Source of the DNA: Sphingomonadales bacterium
Lineage (GTDB): Bacteria; Pseudomonadota; Alphaproteobacteria; Sphingomonadales; Sphingomonadaceae
Direction: 5' to 3'
Length of the DNA stretch: 64,000 nt
Assembly: GCA_028868535.1 (NCBI GenBank)
Contig: JAGWUH010000001.1
Location: 62,001-126,000 of the forward strand
The stretch's first letter is position 1, and each line of letters opens with the position of its first letter. The position numbers and the translations under genes are program-made. This document shows positions 18,904 to 27,953 of the stretch, in pieces. A model generated the notes under the pieces. That model worked only from the letters and a program-made list of their open reading frames with translations, ran no database searches and was not told the origin of the DNA.

Positions 18904-21354
18904 TCACAGGCGAATGCTGGCTTCGAGCCCGAACGTGCGGGGCTCGTTGAAGAAGCCGCTGATGCCGGCTTGCGGCGTGCCCGACTTGTAGAACAGGTGC
19001 TGCTCGTTGAAGAGGTTGCGCGCCCAGGCGGCAACGGTCAGGCGGGCACGGTTGTCGCCGAGCGCGATGTTGGCGATGGCAAGCCGGCCATTGAACACCA
19101 GCCCCGCCTCTCCCTTGGGCTGGGCATAGCGCACCGCGCGGGTGACCGGATCGTAGGTCACGTCCGTATAGTTCGCATAGTAACCCGAGTCGTAGTTGCC
19201 ATCGAGGTGGAAGCGAACGTCGAACCCGTGCATCGGCAGCGCGTAGTCGAGCGCGACGCTGGCCGAATGCTCGGGCGTGTAGACCTGGTAGATCGGCACC
19301 GGCACGGTGATGAACACGCCGCCCGCCTGCGGGAAGGGGTTCACCGTCGCCGGGATCTTCACGCTGTTGTAGGCATAGCTCGCGGTCAGCGTCAGGCCGT
19401 CGATCGGCGCCAGCGTCAGCTCCGCCTCGACGCCCTTGAGCTTGCCGGTGCCGGGCGCATTGACGGTGTTGGTGGTCGTGCGCGTCGTGGCGACGCGCAC
19501 GCCGTTGATGACATCCTCGTAAAGCCCGCTGAAGTCGAGCTGGATGTCCTTGTAGCGGCCGGTGTAGGCGGCAAGGTTGAGCCGTGCCTTGTGCTGCCAG
19601 AATTCGGTCTTGGCGCCGATCTCGAACATCGAGACGGTTTCCGGGTTGAACGCGGCATAGGACAGCGAGCGCGAGTTCGCGCCCCCCGACTTGTAGCCGG
19701 TGCTCCACTTGCCGTAGAGATGGATGTCGCGGCTGACATCGAACGCGACATTCACCATCGGATCGACCCGCGACCACGAGGCCTTGAGCGCAATCGGGCC
19801 GACGACGTTCACCCCGTTCACCGGCAGCACCGGCGCCGCCCCGTTCACGACCAGCAACTGGCCGTCCTTCTTGTCGTGCGACCAGCGCGCGCCGGCCGTC
19901 AGGTGCAGGCTCTCGTTGAGCACGGCCGGCGTCCAGGTGGCCTGCCCGTAAAGCCCCAGGCTGGTGGTGACGACATGGCTGGCGCGATCGAACGGCAGCG
20001 CCTTGATGTCGATCGGGCGCAGCACATAGGCGGTGCCGGCGGCGTCGGTGAACTGGTTGGTGTTCGCGGTCTGGGCGTTGTCCTTGACGTCCTCGCGGTA
20101 GTACAGCCCGCCGAACGCGAACTTGACCTGCGGCAGCTCGCCGATCGCCTGCAGCTCCTGGCTGAACTGGTTCTGCTCGAACTTGGCGAGGCTGTAGCGC
20201 GAGAATGCAAAGCCGACGAAGCTCGCGGTGGGATTGGCGGCGGTCGCGGGCTGCTGCAGCCCGGGCGCGGCATTGCCGTTGTCGAACTGGCTCTGGGTGA
20301 GATCGCGATACGCGGTGATCGACTTCAGCGTCAGCGCCGGCGCGACCTTCCAGTCGAGGCCGAGGCGCACGCCCTGGGTCTTGCCGATGCCCGGCTGCTC
20401 GGGCGAACCGACGACGGCGCGGTCGGCGCGGGTCGATTGCACCGGCCCGATCGCCGCGAGCACGTTGGCGGCGATGGCCGGGGCAGTGGCCGTCGCCGGC
20501 AGGCCGGTGCCGGGCGCGATCAGCTGGTAATACAGCGTCGAGGTCGCGTCGTACGAACGGTCATACGAGATGTCGGCGCTGAAATCCGGCGCCGGCTGCC
20601 ACAGCGCTTCGACATGGACGCCGCGCTTGTCATAGGCGGCGAAGTCCCATGCACCGGCCAGCGGGTTCTTCACCGTGCCACCGCGATGCGCGATGACGCC
20701 GTCGAACTTCAGGCTGATGCCGGCGAACGCGGGCAGGTCGACGTGGGCCTCGCCCTTGTACGCGCCGAAATTGCCGATCCCGACGGTCCCGTTGTACTGG
20801 AACGTGCCGCTGGGCCGCTTGGTGACGATGCTCACCGCGCCGCCCTCGGTGTTGCGGCCGAACAGGGTCCCTTGCGGCCCCTTGAGCACCTCGATGCTCT
20901 CGACGTCGAACAGCGCCGTGCCCAGCCCTTGCGCGCGGCCCAGGTAGACGCCGTCGACATAGACGCCGACGCCCTGGTCGCGCGCCGGCTGGTTGCTGTC
21001 GGACAGCACGCCGACACCGCGCACGTTCATGATCAGCGCGCTGGGGCGCGAGAAGAACGGGGCGATGCGCAGCGACGGAATCGCGCCGTCGCCGAGGTCG
21101 AGCAGCGAGGTGGTGTGCCGGTTCTCGAGCCCGGCGCTGCCGATCACCGAGATCGCGATCGGCGTTTCCTGGAGATTTTCCGAGCGTTTCTGCGCGGTAA
21201 CCAGGATCTCGGTCAGCCCCGCGTCGGCGTCGGCGCTGGCGGTTGCCCCGGCATCCTCGGGCGCCGCCAGTGCCGGTGAGGCGGCTCCGGCGATCATGGC
21301 GAACGGCAAGGCAAGGCGCGCGACGGATGCAAGCAGAGTGGTGGTGAAGGTCAT
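18904..21354 (-). CDS. TonB-dependent receptor
   Basis: An 816-residue outer-membrane receptor: signal peptide to about residue 30, plug domain beginning at the TonB-box-like stretch TEILVTAQKR and including VRGVGVLSD, VYVDGVYLGR and EVLKGPQGTLFGRNTEGGAV, then a 22-strand beta-barrel ending in the usual aromatic-poor FGLEASIRL. It belongs to the large sphingomonad group with the ETPIAISVIG motif, often importing plant or sterol-like compounds; the ligand is unknown. The downstream phosphatase gene suggests a phosphorylated substrate. Confidence 0.93.
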   Translation of the reverse strand: MTFTTTLLASVARLALPFAMIAGAASPALAAPEDAGATASADADAGLTEILVTAQKRSENLQETPIAISVIGSAGLENRHTTSLLDLGDGAIPSLRIAPFFSRPSALIMNVRGVGVLSDSNQPARDQGVGVYVDGVYLGRAQGLGTALFDVESIEVLKGPQGTLFGRNTEGGAVSIVTKRPSGTFQYNGTVGIGNFGAYKGEAHVDLPAFAGISLKFDGVIAHRGGTVKNPLAGAWDFAAYDKRGVHVEALWQPAPDFSADISYDRSYDATSTLYYQLIAPGTGLPATATAPAIAANVLAAIGPVQSTRADRAVVGSPEQPGIGKTQGVRLGLDWKVAPALTLKSITAYRDLTQSQFDNGNAAPGLQQPATAANPTASFVGFAFSRYSLAKFEQNQFSQELQAIGELPQVKFAFGGLYYREDVKDNAQTANTNQFTDAAGTAYVLRPIDIKALPFDRASHVVTTSLGLYGQATWTPAVLNESLHLTAGARWSHDKKDGQLLVVNGAAPVLPVNGVNVVGPIALKASWSRVDPMVNVAFDVSRDIHLYGKWSTGYKSGGANSRSLSYAAFNPETVSMFEIGAKTEFWQHKARLNLAAYTGRYKDIQLDFSGLYEDVINGVRVATTRTTTNTVNAPGTGKLKGVEAELTLAPIDGLTLTASYAYNSVKIPATVNPFPQAGGVFITVPVPIYQVYTPEHSASVALDYALPMHGFDVRFHLDGNYDSGYYANYTDVTYDPVTRAVRYAQPKGEAGLVFNGRLAIANIALGDNRARLTVAAWARNLFNEQHLFYKSGTPQAGISGFFNEPRTFGLEASIRL

Positions 21355-21487
21355 GGAGGTCCCCCGTTGGATACGAGGGGCCAGCTAGTCGCCCAAGATG
21401 ACGTGCGCCGGTCAGTTTCGCGGCGTCCCGAAGACAGGTCGATGGCAGTTCGATGACGATCGGCGCGTCAACCCCGCGCCCGCGCGA

Positions 21488-22252
21488 TCACAGCGACTTG
21501 GCTATCACGAACTGCACCCGCGCCCGGCCGCTGTCGCCGATCACCGGGTAATTGGTCCCCGCCACCCCCAGCGCCAGGTTGAATCCGCGCCATTCCCGGC
21601 CCAGCGACAGGCTCCAGTCCTCGTAGACGCGAGGAAAGCCGGTCGTCGCGTGCGCGTCCTGCGGCACCAGCCGCAGCCCACCATGGCCGTGCAGCGACCA
21701 GGCCCCGCGCCCCAGCAGCCGCGTCTCCAGCTCGATGTAGCCCGACCAGGCGTGGTCGGCGACATAGTCCGGCGAAAGATAGCCCCGCAGCCGGGTCGCC
21801 CCGCGCGAGACGCCCACGAAGATCTCGCTGTAGTCGCGATCGTAGTCGCTGTCGAAAACCTCGCGATAATGGCGATGGACGCCGCCCAGCTCGACCGTCC
21901 CGACCCCGCCCGCCCGCACCGCGACCCCGGCGAACTGCGCGTTCGCGGTCATGCGGACCGCTCCGCTCGCGAGCGCGACGCTCACGTCCGCGCCGGCGAA
22001 CAGGCCGAGCGGGCCATCGGCATTGACCGCCAGCGTCGCCCCCGGCCCGTCGCGGCTGATCGTCTCGCCGCGAAAGGTCTGGTTGCTCTGGAGCGATACC
22101 GTGGCGGCGACGCCGATCGACTGCGCCCGCGCCGGCATCGCCATCAACCCCGCCGCCGCCGCCAGGACAGCGGCCGCGCGGCCGAGGTCAGCAGCCGCGA
22201 TCCTGCAGATGGAACCGTTGCGCCACCAGCGCGCAGGCGTCGATCGTGCCAT
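21488..22252 (-). CDS. TorF-like putative outer-membrane porin
   Basis: An exported beta-barrel protein with features of the TorF family: after the signal region (AVLAAAAGLMAMPARAQS) come SLQSNQTFRGETIS, glycine-rich strands and the conserved GVSRGATRLRGYLSPDY segment. It is a candidate channel or structural outer-membrane protein. The start is uncertain. ATG 22252 gives a positively charged lead before the hydrophobic core and overlaps the S8 protease gene by 65 bp; shorter starts would cut into the signal peptide. It is the last gene of the sigma/anti-sigma/protease operon. Confidence 0.65.
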   Translation of the reverse strand: MARSTPARWWRNGSICRIAAADLGRAAAVLAAAAGLMAMPARAQSIGVAATVSLQSNQTFRGETISRDGPGATLAVNADGPLGLFAGADVSVALASGAVRMTANAQFAGVAVRAGGVGTVELGGVHRHYREVFDSDYDRDYSEIFVGVSRGATRLRGYLSPDYVADHAWSGYIELETRLLGRGAWSLHGHGGLRLVPQDAHATTGFPRVYEDWSLSLGREWRGFNLALGVAGTNYPVIGDSGRARVQFVIAKSL

Positions 22253-23411
22253 GCGGGCCGAGCAGGCTATCGGCAGGTCGCCGCGTCGCCCCGCCCTGCC
22301 GCAGCAGGGCGGCCAGGCCGCTGACGTGTGCCGCGGCATACGAACTGCCGCTGACCAGACCCCATTTCCCCTCCGGCTCCGTGGTCGGAACGTCGACACC
22401 GGGGGCTATGTAAACGCTGTCCCGCAAGGCTGACAAGCGCTCGTCGCCCACCGCGACGACACCGGACAGCGATGCCGGGAAACTGGTCGCCGGGCGGTGC
22501 GGGTCGATCGCCGCCACCACCGTCGCCCCGCGCGCCAGCGCCAGCGCGATCAGCCGCGTCAGCAGCGGATCGGGCGGCCCGGCCAGCGACAGGTTGATGA
22601 CATCGACATGGCTCTCGATGGCGAACGTCAGCGCCTTGGCGAGACTGAGGCTGTCGCAGACGGTGCGGCCGTCCTGCGCGCGCTCCCAGCATGCCCGCAG
22701 CCCCAGCACGCGCGCGCCGGGGGCGATGCCGACGATGCCCATCGCATTGTTGGGCCGCGCGGCGATGATCCCGGCCACCCCGGTCCCGTGCCGCTCCGGC
22801 TGCGGCCGGCCGGGGACGAAGTCGCTCGATCCGGCAATCTGCCCGGCCAGGTCCGGGTGCGCGGTGTCGATCCGGCTGTCGACGATGCCGATCGTGACGC
22901 CGCGACCGGTGGCGACGCGGTGCAGTCTCGCGAGGTGCCAGCGCGCGTCCGCGGGTTGCGCCGCCAGCAAGCGGTCGTTGTAGCGCGGGGCCGCCGCGCC
23001 CTGCAGCTCGAACGTGTTCAGCGGCTGCGACCAGGCGACGCCGTGCACCCCCGACAATTCGCGGACGACGGCGTCCGGGCTGCGGCCATCGTCGATCCGC
23101 ATGATCACGCAGTCGACGCCGATCAGCTCCATCGGCCAGTCCTCGACCAGCGTCAGCCGATGCTCGCCGGCGATGCGCCGCGCCAGGCGCAACCGCATCT
23201 GCCGCCCGGCGTCGTCACCATAGGCGCCATAACTGCCCCCCGCGCGCAAGTGCGCCGGCGGCAGGTCCAGCATGACCATGACCCGCGGCGCCTCGGCCGC
23301 CTGCTGCTGCGCGGCGGGAAGCGCGGGGACCGCGGCCGCCGCCCCCGGCGCCGACAGCGCGAGGCCCAGTGCGACACCCAGCGCCCGGCAGCGACGCGCC
23401 AGCCCGGTCAT
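22188..23411 (-). CDS. S8 family serine peptidase
   Basis: A 407-residue secreted subtilisin-type protease with a signal peptide (to about residue 27) and an N-terminal inhibitor-like region before the catalytic domain. The catalytic triad is visible: Asp178 in GIVDSRID, His208 in ERHGTGVAG and Ser357 in SGSSYAAAHVSG. The oxyanion-hole position, normally Asn in a GN motif, reads AAIDPHRP, so it may be Asp. The start overlaps the anti-sigma gene stop (ATGA). Its place behind an ECF sigma/anti-sigma pair suggests regulated secretion; processing of an exported peptide is one possible job (inference). Confidence 0.85.
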   Translation of the reverse strand: MTGLARRCRALGVALGLALSAPGAAAAVPALPAAQQQAAEAPRVMVMLDLPPAHLRAGGSYGAYGDDAGRQMRLRLARRIAGEHRLTLVEDWPMELIGVDCVIMRIDDGRSPDAVVRELSGVHGVAWSQPLNTFELQGAAAPRYNDRLLAAQPADARWHLARLHRVATGRGVTIGIVDSRIDTAHPDLAGQIAGSSDFVPGRPQPERHGTGVAGIIAARPNNAMGIVGIAPGARVLGLRACWERAQDGRTVCDSLSLAKALTFAIESHVDVINLSLAGPPDPLLTRLIALALARGATVVAAIDPHRPATSFPASLSGVVAVGDERLSALRDSVYIAPGVDVPTTEPEGKWGLVSGSSYAAAHVSGLAALLRQGGATRRPADSLLGPHGTIDACALVAQRFHLQDRGC

Positions 23412-24151
23412 CGTCCGGCTCCGCCCAGCGTCTCGGCCAGGCGCACGTCCCCCCGGCCGCGCAAGCCGGCCAGCACCGCGTCACGCCGCGCGGGCGCCAG
23501 CGCCAGTTGCCACACCCCGGCAGGCGACGGTCCGGTGACGATTCGCGCCCCGGCCCGCGTCAGGATCAAGCGCGCCTGGTCCGCCGGAACCTGCGGCGCG
23601 AACAGCACGATGGCATTGGCCGGCGCGCCCGCCCCCGGACGCGCGGCGTCGCCGAGCGCGACGTAGTCCGCGGGACGGCCCTGCTCGGGCGTCACGGAAC
23701 CCGGGCCGCGCCAGACCGCCACGCTCACCCCCAGGCCCAGCACCAGCGCCAGCCCGGCGGCGATGCGGGCGTGGCGGGCCACGAACCCCTGTCCTGCCGC
23801 CGCTGCCGCAACCTTGGTGCGCTGCGCCCGCGCCGCCGCAAGGTCGATCACGTCCGCCCCCGGACCGGCCTGCCCCGCAGGCTCCGCCAGGCCCAGCCGC
23901 TCCAGCAGCGCCGGCGGAACGCCCTCGTCCAGCGGCACCGCCTCGCGCACCAGCGCGTCGATGTGGCGGATCCGCGCCCCGCGCATCGCGATGTCGGGGT
24001 CTTTCGCCGCCAGCCTGTCCATCTCGGCCATTCCGTTCTCGTCGAGCATGCCGTCGCTCCATGCCGAGACGCGGTCGTCGCCGACTGTCGCGTCGCCTGT
24101 CGCCTTCGCCGGGCCTCCGCCGGGCGTGCCGTCATCGTCTTGCCGCATCAT
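23408..24151 (-). CDS. Anti-sigma factor-like membrane protein
   Basis: A 247-residue protein whose first 60 residues (AWSDGMLDENGMAEMDRLAAKDPDIAMR) resemble the N-terminal sigma-binding region of FecR/anti-sigma proteins. A single membrane span (about 130-148, IAAGLALVLGLGVSVAVW) and a C-terminal periplasmic domain rich in LILTRAGARIVTGPS follow. It would hold the co-transcribed ECF sigma factor at the membrane. It overlaps both neighbours by four bases. Confidence 0.7.
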   Translation of the reverse strand: MMRQDDDGTPGGGPAKATGDATVGDDRVSAWSDGMLDENGMAEMDRLAAKDPDIAMRGARIRHIDALVREAVPLDEGVPPALLERLGLAEPAGQAGPGADVIDLAAARAQRTKVAAAAAGQGFVARHARIAAGLALVLGLGVSVAVWRGPGSVTPEQGRPADYVALGDAARPGAGAPANAIVLFAPQVPADQARLILTRAGARIVTGPSPAGVWQLALAPARRDAVLAGLRGRGDVRLAETLGGAGR

Positions 24152-24693
24152 GCCACCGCCATCCTTTCCGGCCCGCGCCGGACATAGGCATTCACGAACT
24201 GCCGCGCCCGCGAGACGCGGCTCATCACCGTGCCGATCGGGATCTCGAACAGCTCCGCCGCCTCGCGATAGGAGCGGCCGTCGATCGCGACCGCGGTCAT
24301 CACCGCGCGCAGGTCATCCGGCATCGCCGCCAGCGCCGCGCGCGCCGCCTCGACTTCGGAGCGGAACTCCAGCACCGCCAGCACGTCATCGCCCGGCAGC
24401 TCGTGCGCTTCCTCGATGTCGACGGCAAAGCCGCGCGCGCGCCGCGCCCGGATTTGGTCGATATGGAGATTGCTTGCCATCTTCATCATCCAGTTCTCGA
24501 GGCTCGTTCCCTCCTGCCACTGCCCGTGCCGCGCCAGCGCCCGCTCAACGCAGGCCTGGAGCAGGTCGTCACCGGCATCGGCGCCGGCGCACAGCCCGTG
24601 GCAGAACCGGCGCAGCCGCGGCAGGAACGCGACCAGCCGCGCGCGGAAGTCCGCGCTGGCCATGCCGTGTCCCGCTCCGTCGTCGTGCGCCAT
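24148..24693 (-). CDS. ECF-type RNA polymerase sigma factor
   Basis: A 181-residue group 4 sigma factor with region 2 (LVAFLPRLRRFCHGLCAGADAGDDLLQACVERAL, with the NLHIDQIR tail) and region 4 (AVAIDGRSYREAAELFEIPIGTVMSRVSRARQ). It heads the operon sigma/anti-sigma/S8 protease/TorF-like protein. A 37-bp composite element 37 bp upstream (24731-24767) is repeated in the promoter region of the candidate RiPP locus at 34775-34813, which makes that locus a candidate target of this sigma factor or of a shared regulator. Confidence 0.9.
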   Translation of the reverse strand: MAHDDGAGHGMASADFRARLVAFLPRLRRFCHGLCAGADAGDDLLQACVERALARHGQWQEGTSLENWMMKMASNLHIDQIRARRARGFAVDIEEAHELPGDDVLAVLEFRSEVEAARAALAAMPDDLRAVMTAVAIDGRSYREAAELFEIPIGTVMSRVSRARQFVNAYVRRGPERMAVA

Positions 24694-24730
24694 CGAGCCT
24701 CCATCCCCGCCAACGGATCGGCACGCAGGG

Positions 24731-24767
24731 TTATTCCCGCATCAACCGAAAAAATTCGCCCGAATAA
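24731..24767 (-). promoter_or_regulatory. Composite promoter element, copy A
   Basis: Read on the minus strand the element is TTATTCGG-N3-AATTTTTTCG-N10-GAATAA. It lies between the divergent sigma-factor gene and the methyltransferase gene. The same three blocks, 24 bases in all, in the same order and with nearly the same spacing, occur at 34775-34813. The nature of the binding protein is unknown. Confidence 0.7.
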
Positions 24768-24820
24768 TCCGCGCTGCCGACCGTTGATGCAAGACCGGCG
24801 CACGCCAGTCAGGGGGGACC

Positions 24821-25939
24821 ATGCACCGCAAACTGCGCACGTCACCGAATTTCTCGCTGGGCGCGACCGCCGACGGCGCCTGTTTCGCGGCCGGCGAGGT
24901 CGAACCTTACCCGCAGTACTGGCTCGACGATCGCGAGCGGATGCTGTTCGCTTCGTTCGGGCAGGCCGGCGGCGTGGAAGTCGCGAGCGCGGTCGCGGCG
25001 CTCGTGCGCGCGGCGGCGCCGGCCGATCCCGAAGTGGAGCGCACCGCCCTGCTGGCCGCGATCGCGGAAATGGAGGCCGCCGGCGTGCTGATCGCCCCCG
25101 ATGCGGAACTGTCGCGCTACGATCGCGCGATGGCGCGCGACTACCTGGCGCATCGTCCGTTCCCCACCGCGCTCGCCGATCGCATCGCCGCGCTGGGCGG
25201 CGGCGGCCGCGTGCTCGACCTCGCCGCCGGGCCGGGCAGCCTCTCGCTCGAACTGGCCGCGCGCGGGGCCGACGTGACGATCATGGAACTCTCACGCGGC
25301 TTCGTCGCCGCTGCGCGGGACGAAGCGCGGGCACGCGGCCTCGCGATCGAAGCGATCAACGAATCGTGCAACCGGCTGGCGCAGCACGATGGCGTCTACG
25401 ATGCGATCACGATCTCGCAGGCGATCCACTGGCTCGACGATGTCGCGCTGTGCCGCGGGGTGGGCCGCTGCCTCGGCGAAGGCGGCAGCTTCTTCGTCGT
25501 CCACGGCGCGCTGTCGCTGCCGGACGATCATCCGCTCGGCTACCTGCTGGGCGACCACACGCCGCTCGGCGACAAGCGCGCCGGGCCGTTCATCGACGAG
25601 GTGCAACCGCTGCTGCGCCGGATCGCGCTGCTGCTCGAAGCGCTCGACGCGCCCCACGGACGCGCCGCGATCGTGCCTGCCGGGGTCGAGCTCTACACCC
25701 AGGCCCGCCCGATCGACGAGGGCTTTGCCCGCGCCTTCCTCTCGGACCGGCACATTGCCGGGCTGGGCATCGAACGCGGCGCGTTCTGGCGCGATCTCGC
25801 AGCCCGCTGTGCGGGGGCCGCGCCGGAACGGCTGCTCGGAACCCTGCAATGGGCGCTGCTGCAGTTCCGGCGCGGCGGCGCGGCGATCGACACCGCCCGC
25901 CTCGCCGCTATCGCCGAGCGCGTGATCGCCTATCCCTGA
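24821..25939 (+). CDS. SAM-dependent methyltransferase with an N-terminal accessory domain
   Basis: A 372-residue protein. Residues 1-98 form an accessory region (SPNFSLG..., YPQYWLDDRERMLFASFGQ, ...EMEAAGVLIAPD), followed by a class I methyltransferase fold with motif I VLDLAAGPGS at 131-140 and ISQAIHWLDD as the post-motif typical of small-molecule methyltransferases. The N-terminal region resembles the start of the 620-residue protein at 34884-36746 in layout (F.L near the start, a FxFGxA segment, and an ending AG-I/V-L/I-x-PD). A peptide-recognition role is therefore possible. It is divergent from the sigma gene and shares the composite element. Confidence 0.8.
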   Translation: MHRKLRTSPNFSLGATADGACFAAGEVEPYPQYWLDDRERMLFASFGQAGGVEVASAVAALVRAAAPADPEVERTALLAAIAEMEAAGVLIAPDAELSRYDRAMARDYLAHRPFPTALADRIAALGGGGRVLDLAAGPGSLSLELAARGADVTIMELSRGFVAAARDEARARGLAIEAINESCNRLAQHDGVYDAITISQAIHWLDDVALCRGVGRCLGEGGSFFVVHGALSLPDDHPLGYLLGDHTPLGDKRAGPFIDEVQPLLRRIALLLEALDAPHGRAAIVPAGVELYTQARPIDEGFARAFLSDRHIAGLGIERGAFWRDLAARCAGAAPERLLGTLQWALLQFRRGGAAIDTARLAAIAERVIAYP

Positions 25940-25955
25940 CCGGGCGCCGCGCCGT

Positions 25956-26633
25956 TCAGCCCGCTGCCACCATAGCCGCCCCGCGCGACCGCCGGCGCAT
26001 GCCGAAACCGATCATGGCAAAGCCGGCCAGCATCAGCGCCCAGGTACCCGGCTCGGGCACCGCGCTGTCGGACGAGAAGAACTGGACCTCGCTGACGAAC
26101 ACCCAGCCGTTGTTGTTGCCGAACTGCACCGTGTGCGATCCGCCGGTCAGGTTCAGCCCGCCCAGATCGACCGGTCCGAAGCCAGCCGGCGCGGTGAACG
26201 CTTGCGACACGCCGTCGATGAGGATGGCTCCGGGCGCGTACACGCCCCCGACGCGGCTGTTGTCGAGGTAGATGCGGACCAGGTCGATGGCCGGGTTGCC
26301 CGAGAAGTTGAAGGTGATCAGCGGGTTGGACGTGCGGGGCGTGTACCAGCCGACGTAAGGCCCGGTCCCGGCCACGTTCTCGACGTTGTACCAGAAGTCG
26401 TTGGCGATGACGCCGTCGGTGAGATCGCCCGACCCGCCGGTCAGCGGCGCGCCATCGGTGGTCTTCGAGCCGGACCCGGAATAGCTTCCATCCCAGTAGT
26501 TGTACGAGCCGCCACTCGCCTGGCCGCTGCCGTTCGGCCCGGAATAGCTGCTGGAGAACACCTGCGTCGCGCTGGCGGGATGGGCACCAGCAAGCGCGGT
26601 CGCGGCAAGGGCAAAGGCAATCAGTTTCTTCAT
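25956..26633 (-). CDS. PEPxxWA-CTERM sorting-domain protein
   Basis: A 225-residue exported protein: signal peptide (MKKLIAFALAATALAGAHPASA), a Gly/Ser/Tyr-rich stretch and a beta-sandwich-like body (LITFNFSGNPAIDLVRIYLDN), then the C-terminal sorting signal VPEPGTWALMLAGFAMIGFG followed by an arginine-rich tail. Such proteins are processed by a dedicated exosortase variant in sphingomonads. The start at 26633 follows a GGGAG site. No exosortase gene is in the window. Confidence 0.9.
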   Translation of the reverse strand: MKKLIAFALAATALAGAHPASATQVFSSSYSGPNGSGQASGGSYNYWDGSYSGSGSKTTDGAPLTGGSGDLTDGVIANDFWYNVENVAGTGPYVGWYTPRTSNPLITFNFSGNPAIDLVRIYLDNSRVGGVYAPGAILIDGVSQAFTAPAGFGPVDLGGLNLTGGSHTVQFGNNNGWVFVSEVQFFSSDSAVPEPGTWALMLAGFAMIGFGMRRRSRGAAMVAAG

Positions 26634-27081
26634 CTCGCGCACTCCCGGTCGGGATCAGTCAAGTAAATCAGGACGTGCGACCCAGACGGGATACCGCCAC
26701 CACTTGCTCGTGATGCGCGCCCGCTGCGGCTCCTGTCGGGTCGCAATTACGGCGAATTCCGACTCGAGGCGCTGACGAAGTTAATGCAACCGGGAGCTTT
26801 CGGCGAGCGCAAAGATCAACTGGCTCAAGCACGCGGCGAGCGAGCGCAGGGCGGACGTTCACACTACAAGCAGCCTCCCAGGATGATCGCCACGTCGGTG
26901 AAACCCCGGCAGCTTGTTCCATGGTTCAGATCGCCTTGCTTTTAAAATGCAAGAGCGGGGGCAGATTGGCAGGCCAGGAAAGACGCTTCGGGAATGTCGT
27001 GAATGGGAAAAGAGCGGATACGCTCACGTCCCGGGCGATGATCCTGAGCGCTGGCTCAAACCAGCATCCAGGAATTGAAGA
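26634..27081. other. Intergenic stretch without a supported gene
   Basis: About 450 bp, visibly richer in A/T than the flanks. Short open frames on the minus strand (26668-26922 and 26926-27297) lack ribosome sites and recognisable domains, and the second overlaps the exonuclease-like gene. This is the left edge of the foreign-looking patch that ends near 28780. No repeats or tRNA-like sequence were recognised. Confidence 0.5.
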
Positions 27082-27879
27082 ATGATCCGCTATTTTGTCT
27101 ACGATGCGGAGTACGAACGTGATGCGGCCGGCCACGCGCTTTATCAGGCGGCGGAGGGGTTCGATCCGGAAGGAATCGAGCGACTGCGCGACCGCGATCC
27201 ACGGATCGACATGCGCTGGGTTTTCAAGCGTCCAGTGGCGATCAGCTGGCTCGTGCTGGAGGAGGAAGGCGGCAAACTCGTGCCCGGCACGCTTCATTCA
27301 CTCGGTCGGCCTGAACTTACCGAGCAGGAGTTGCTGACATCCTTTTTTGCAGCCGTTGGAGAACTGCCGCGCGAAGTTCCGCTCGTCACCTGGGGTGGCA
27401 GCAGCTCTGACGAACCGCAACTCCGCCTGGCGGGTCTACGCCATGGTCTGCGCGTCCCAGCGCGGCTCATGGCACCTTTCCAGCCTGGCAAGCGCTTTGG
27501 CAGTGGGCATGTCGACTTGATGACCCATCTGTGTGGAGATGCGGCACGGGTCCATTTGGCAGAAATCTGCGCCGCCTTGCGGATCCCCGCCAAGACCGTT
27601 GCGCCGCCTGATGCGACTGCCAGGTTGATCGCACAAGGCAAGTGGTCACTGGTCAAAGCGATCTGCGAGAATGACACACTTTCGACGACCGCATTGTTGG
27701 TTCACGCCGTAGCTCCAAACTACTGCGCGGGCAGTCTCTCAGGGACTCTGCTCGGCTTGGCGCGCGCGGGAGCGAGGCAGGCGCACCGACCTTATGCCCA
27801 GACTTTCGAGGCATGGGCTGCGGACTTGGTTCGGCAAATGTCGCTCCAGGTTTTGGTTGATCTTGCCGCGTTCGCCTAA
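27082..27879 (+). CDS. Predicted 3'-5' exonuclease, PolB-exonuclease-like (DEDD fold)
   Basis: A 265-residue protein matching the layout of the PolB-related exonuclease family: motif I YDAEYE (D-x-E) at the N-terminus, motif II TWGGSSSDEPQL, then HVDLMTHLCG and a C-terminal motif III segment KAICENDTLSTT, where the family usually has YCexDV. The tyrosine expected four residues before the last aspartate is replaced by Ile, so catalytic competence is uncertain. Base composition is less GC-rich than its neighbours. Together with the next exonuclease fragment it looks like part of a transferred segment. Confidence 0.65.
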   Translation: MIRYFVYDAEYERDAAGHALYQAAEGFDPEGIERLRDRDPRIDMRWVFKRPVAISWLVLEEEGGKLVPGTLHSLGRPELTEQELLTSFFAAVGELPREVPLVTWGGSSSDEPQLRLAGLRHGLRVPARLMAPFQPGKRFGSGHVDLMTHLCGDAARVHLAEICAALRIPAKTVAPPDATARLIAQGKWSLVKAICENDTLSTTALLVHAVAPNYCAGSLSGTLLGLARAGARQAHRPYAQTFEAWAADLVRQMSLQVLVDLAAFA

Positions 27880-27953
27880 CCCCATCTGCCGATCCCCTGT
27901 TGATACTAGAGGATGTCTGCCTTGCGGGCTCCTTGCTTTATGGAAGACCGTGT

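Noticed and set aside
24061..26271. Plus-strand frame of 736 codons running through the sigma factor and methyltransferase region
   Set aside because: It is out of frame with the methyltransferase, is extremely arginine-rich, and is contradicted by clear genes on both strands.
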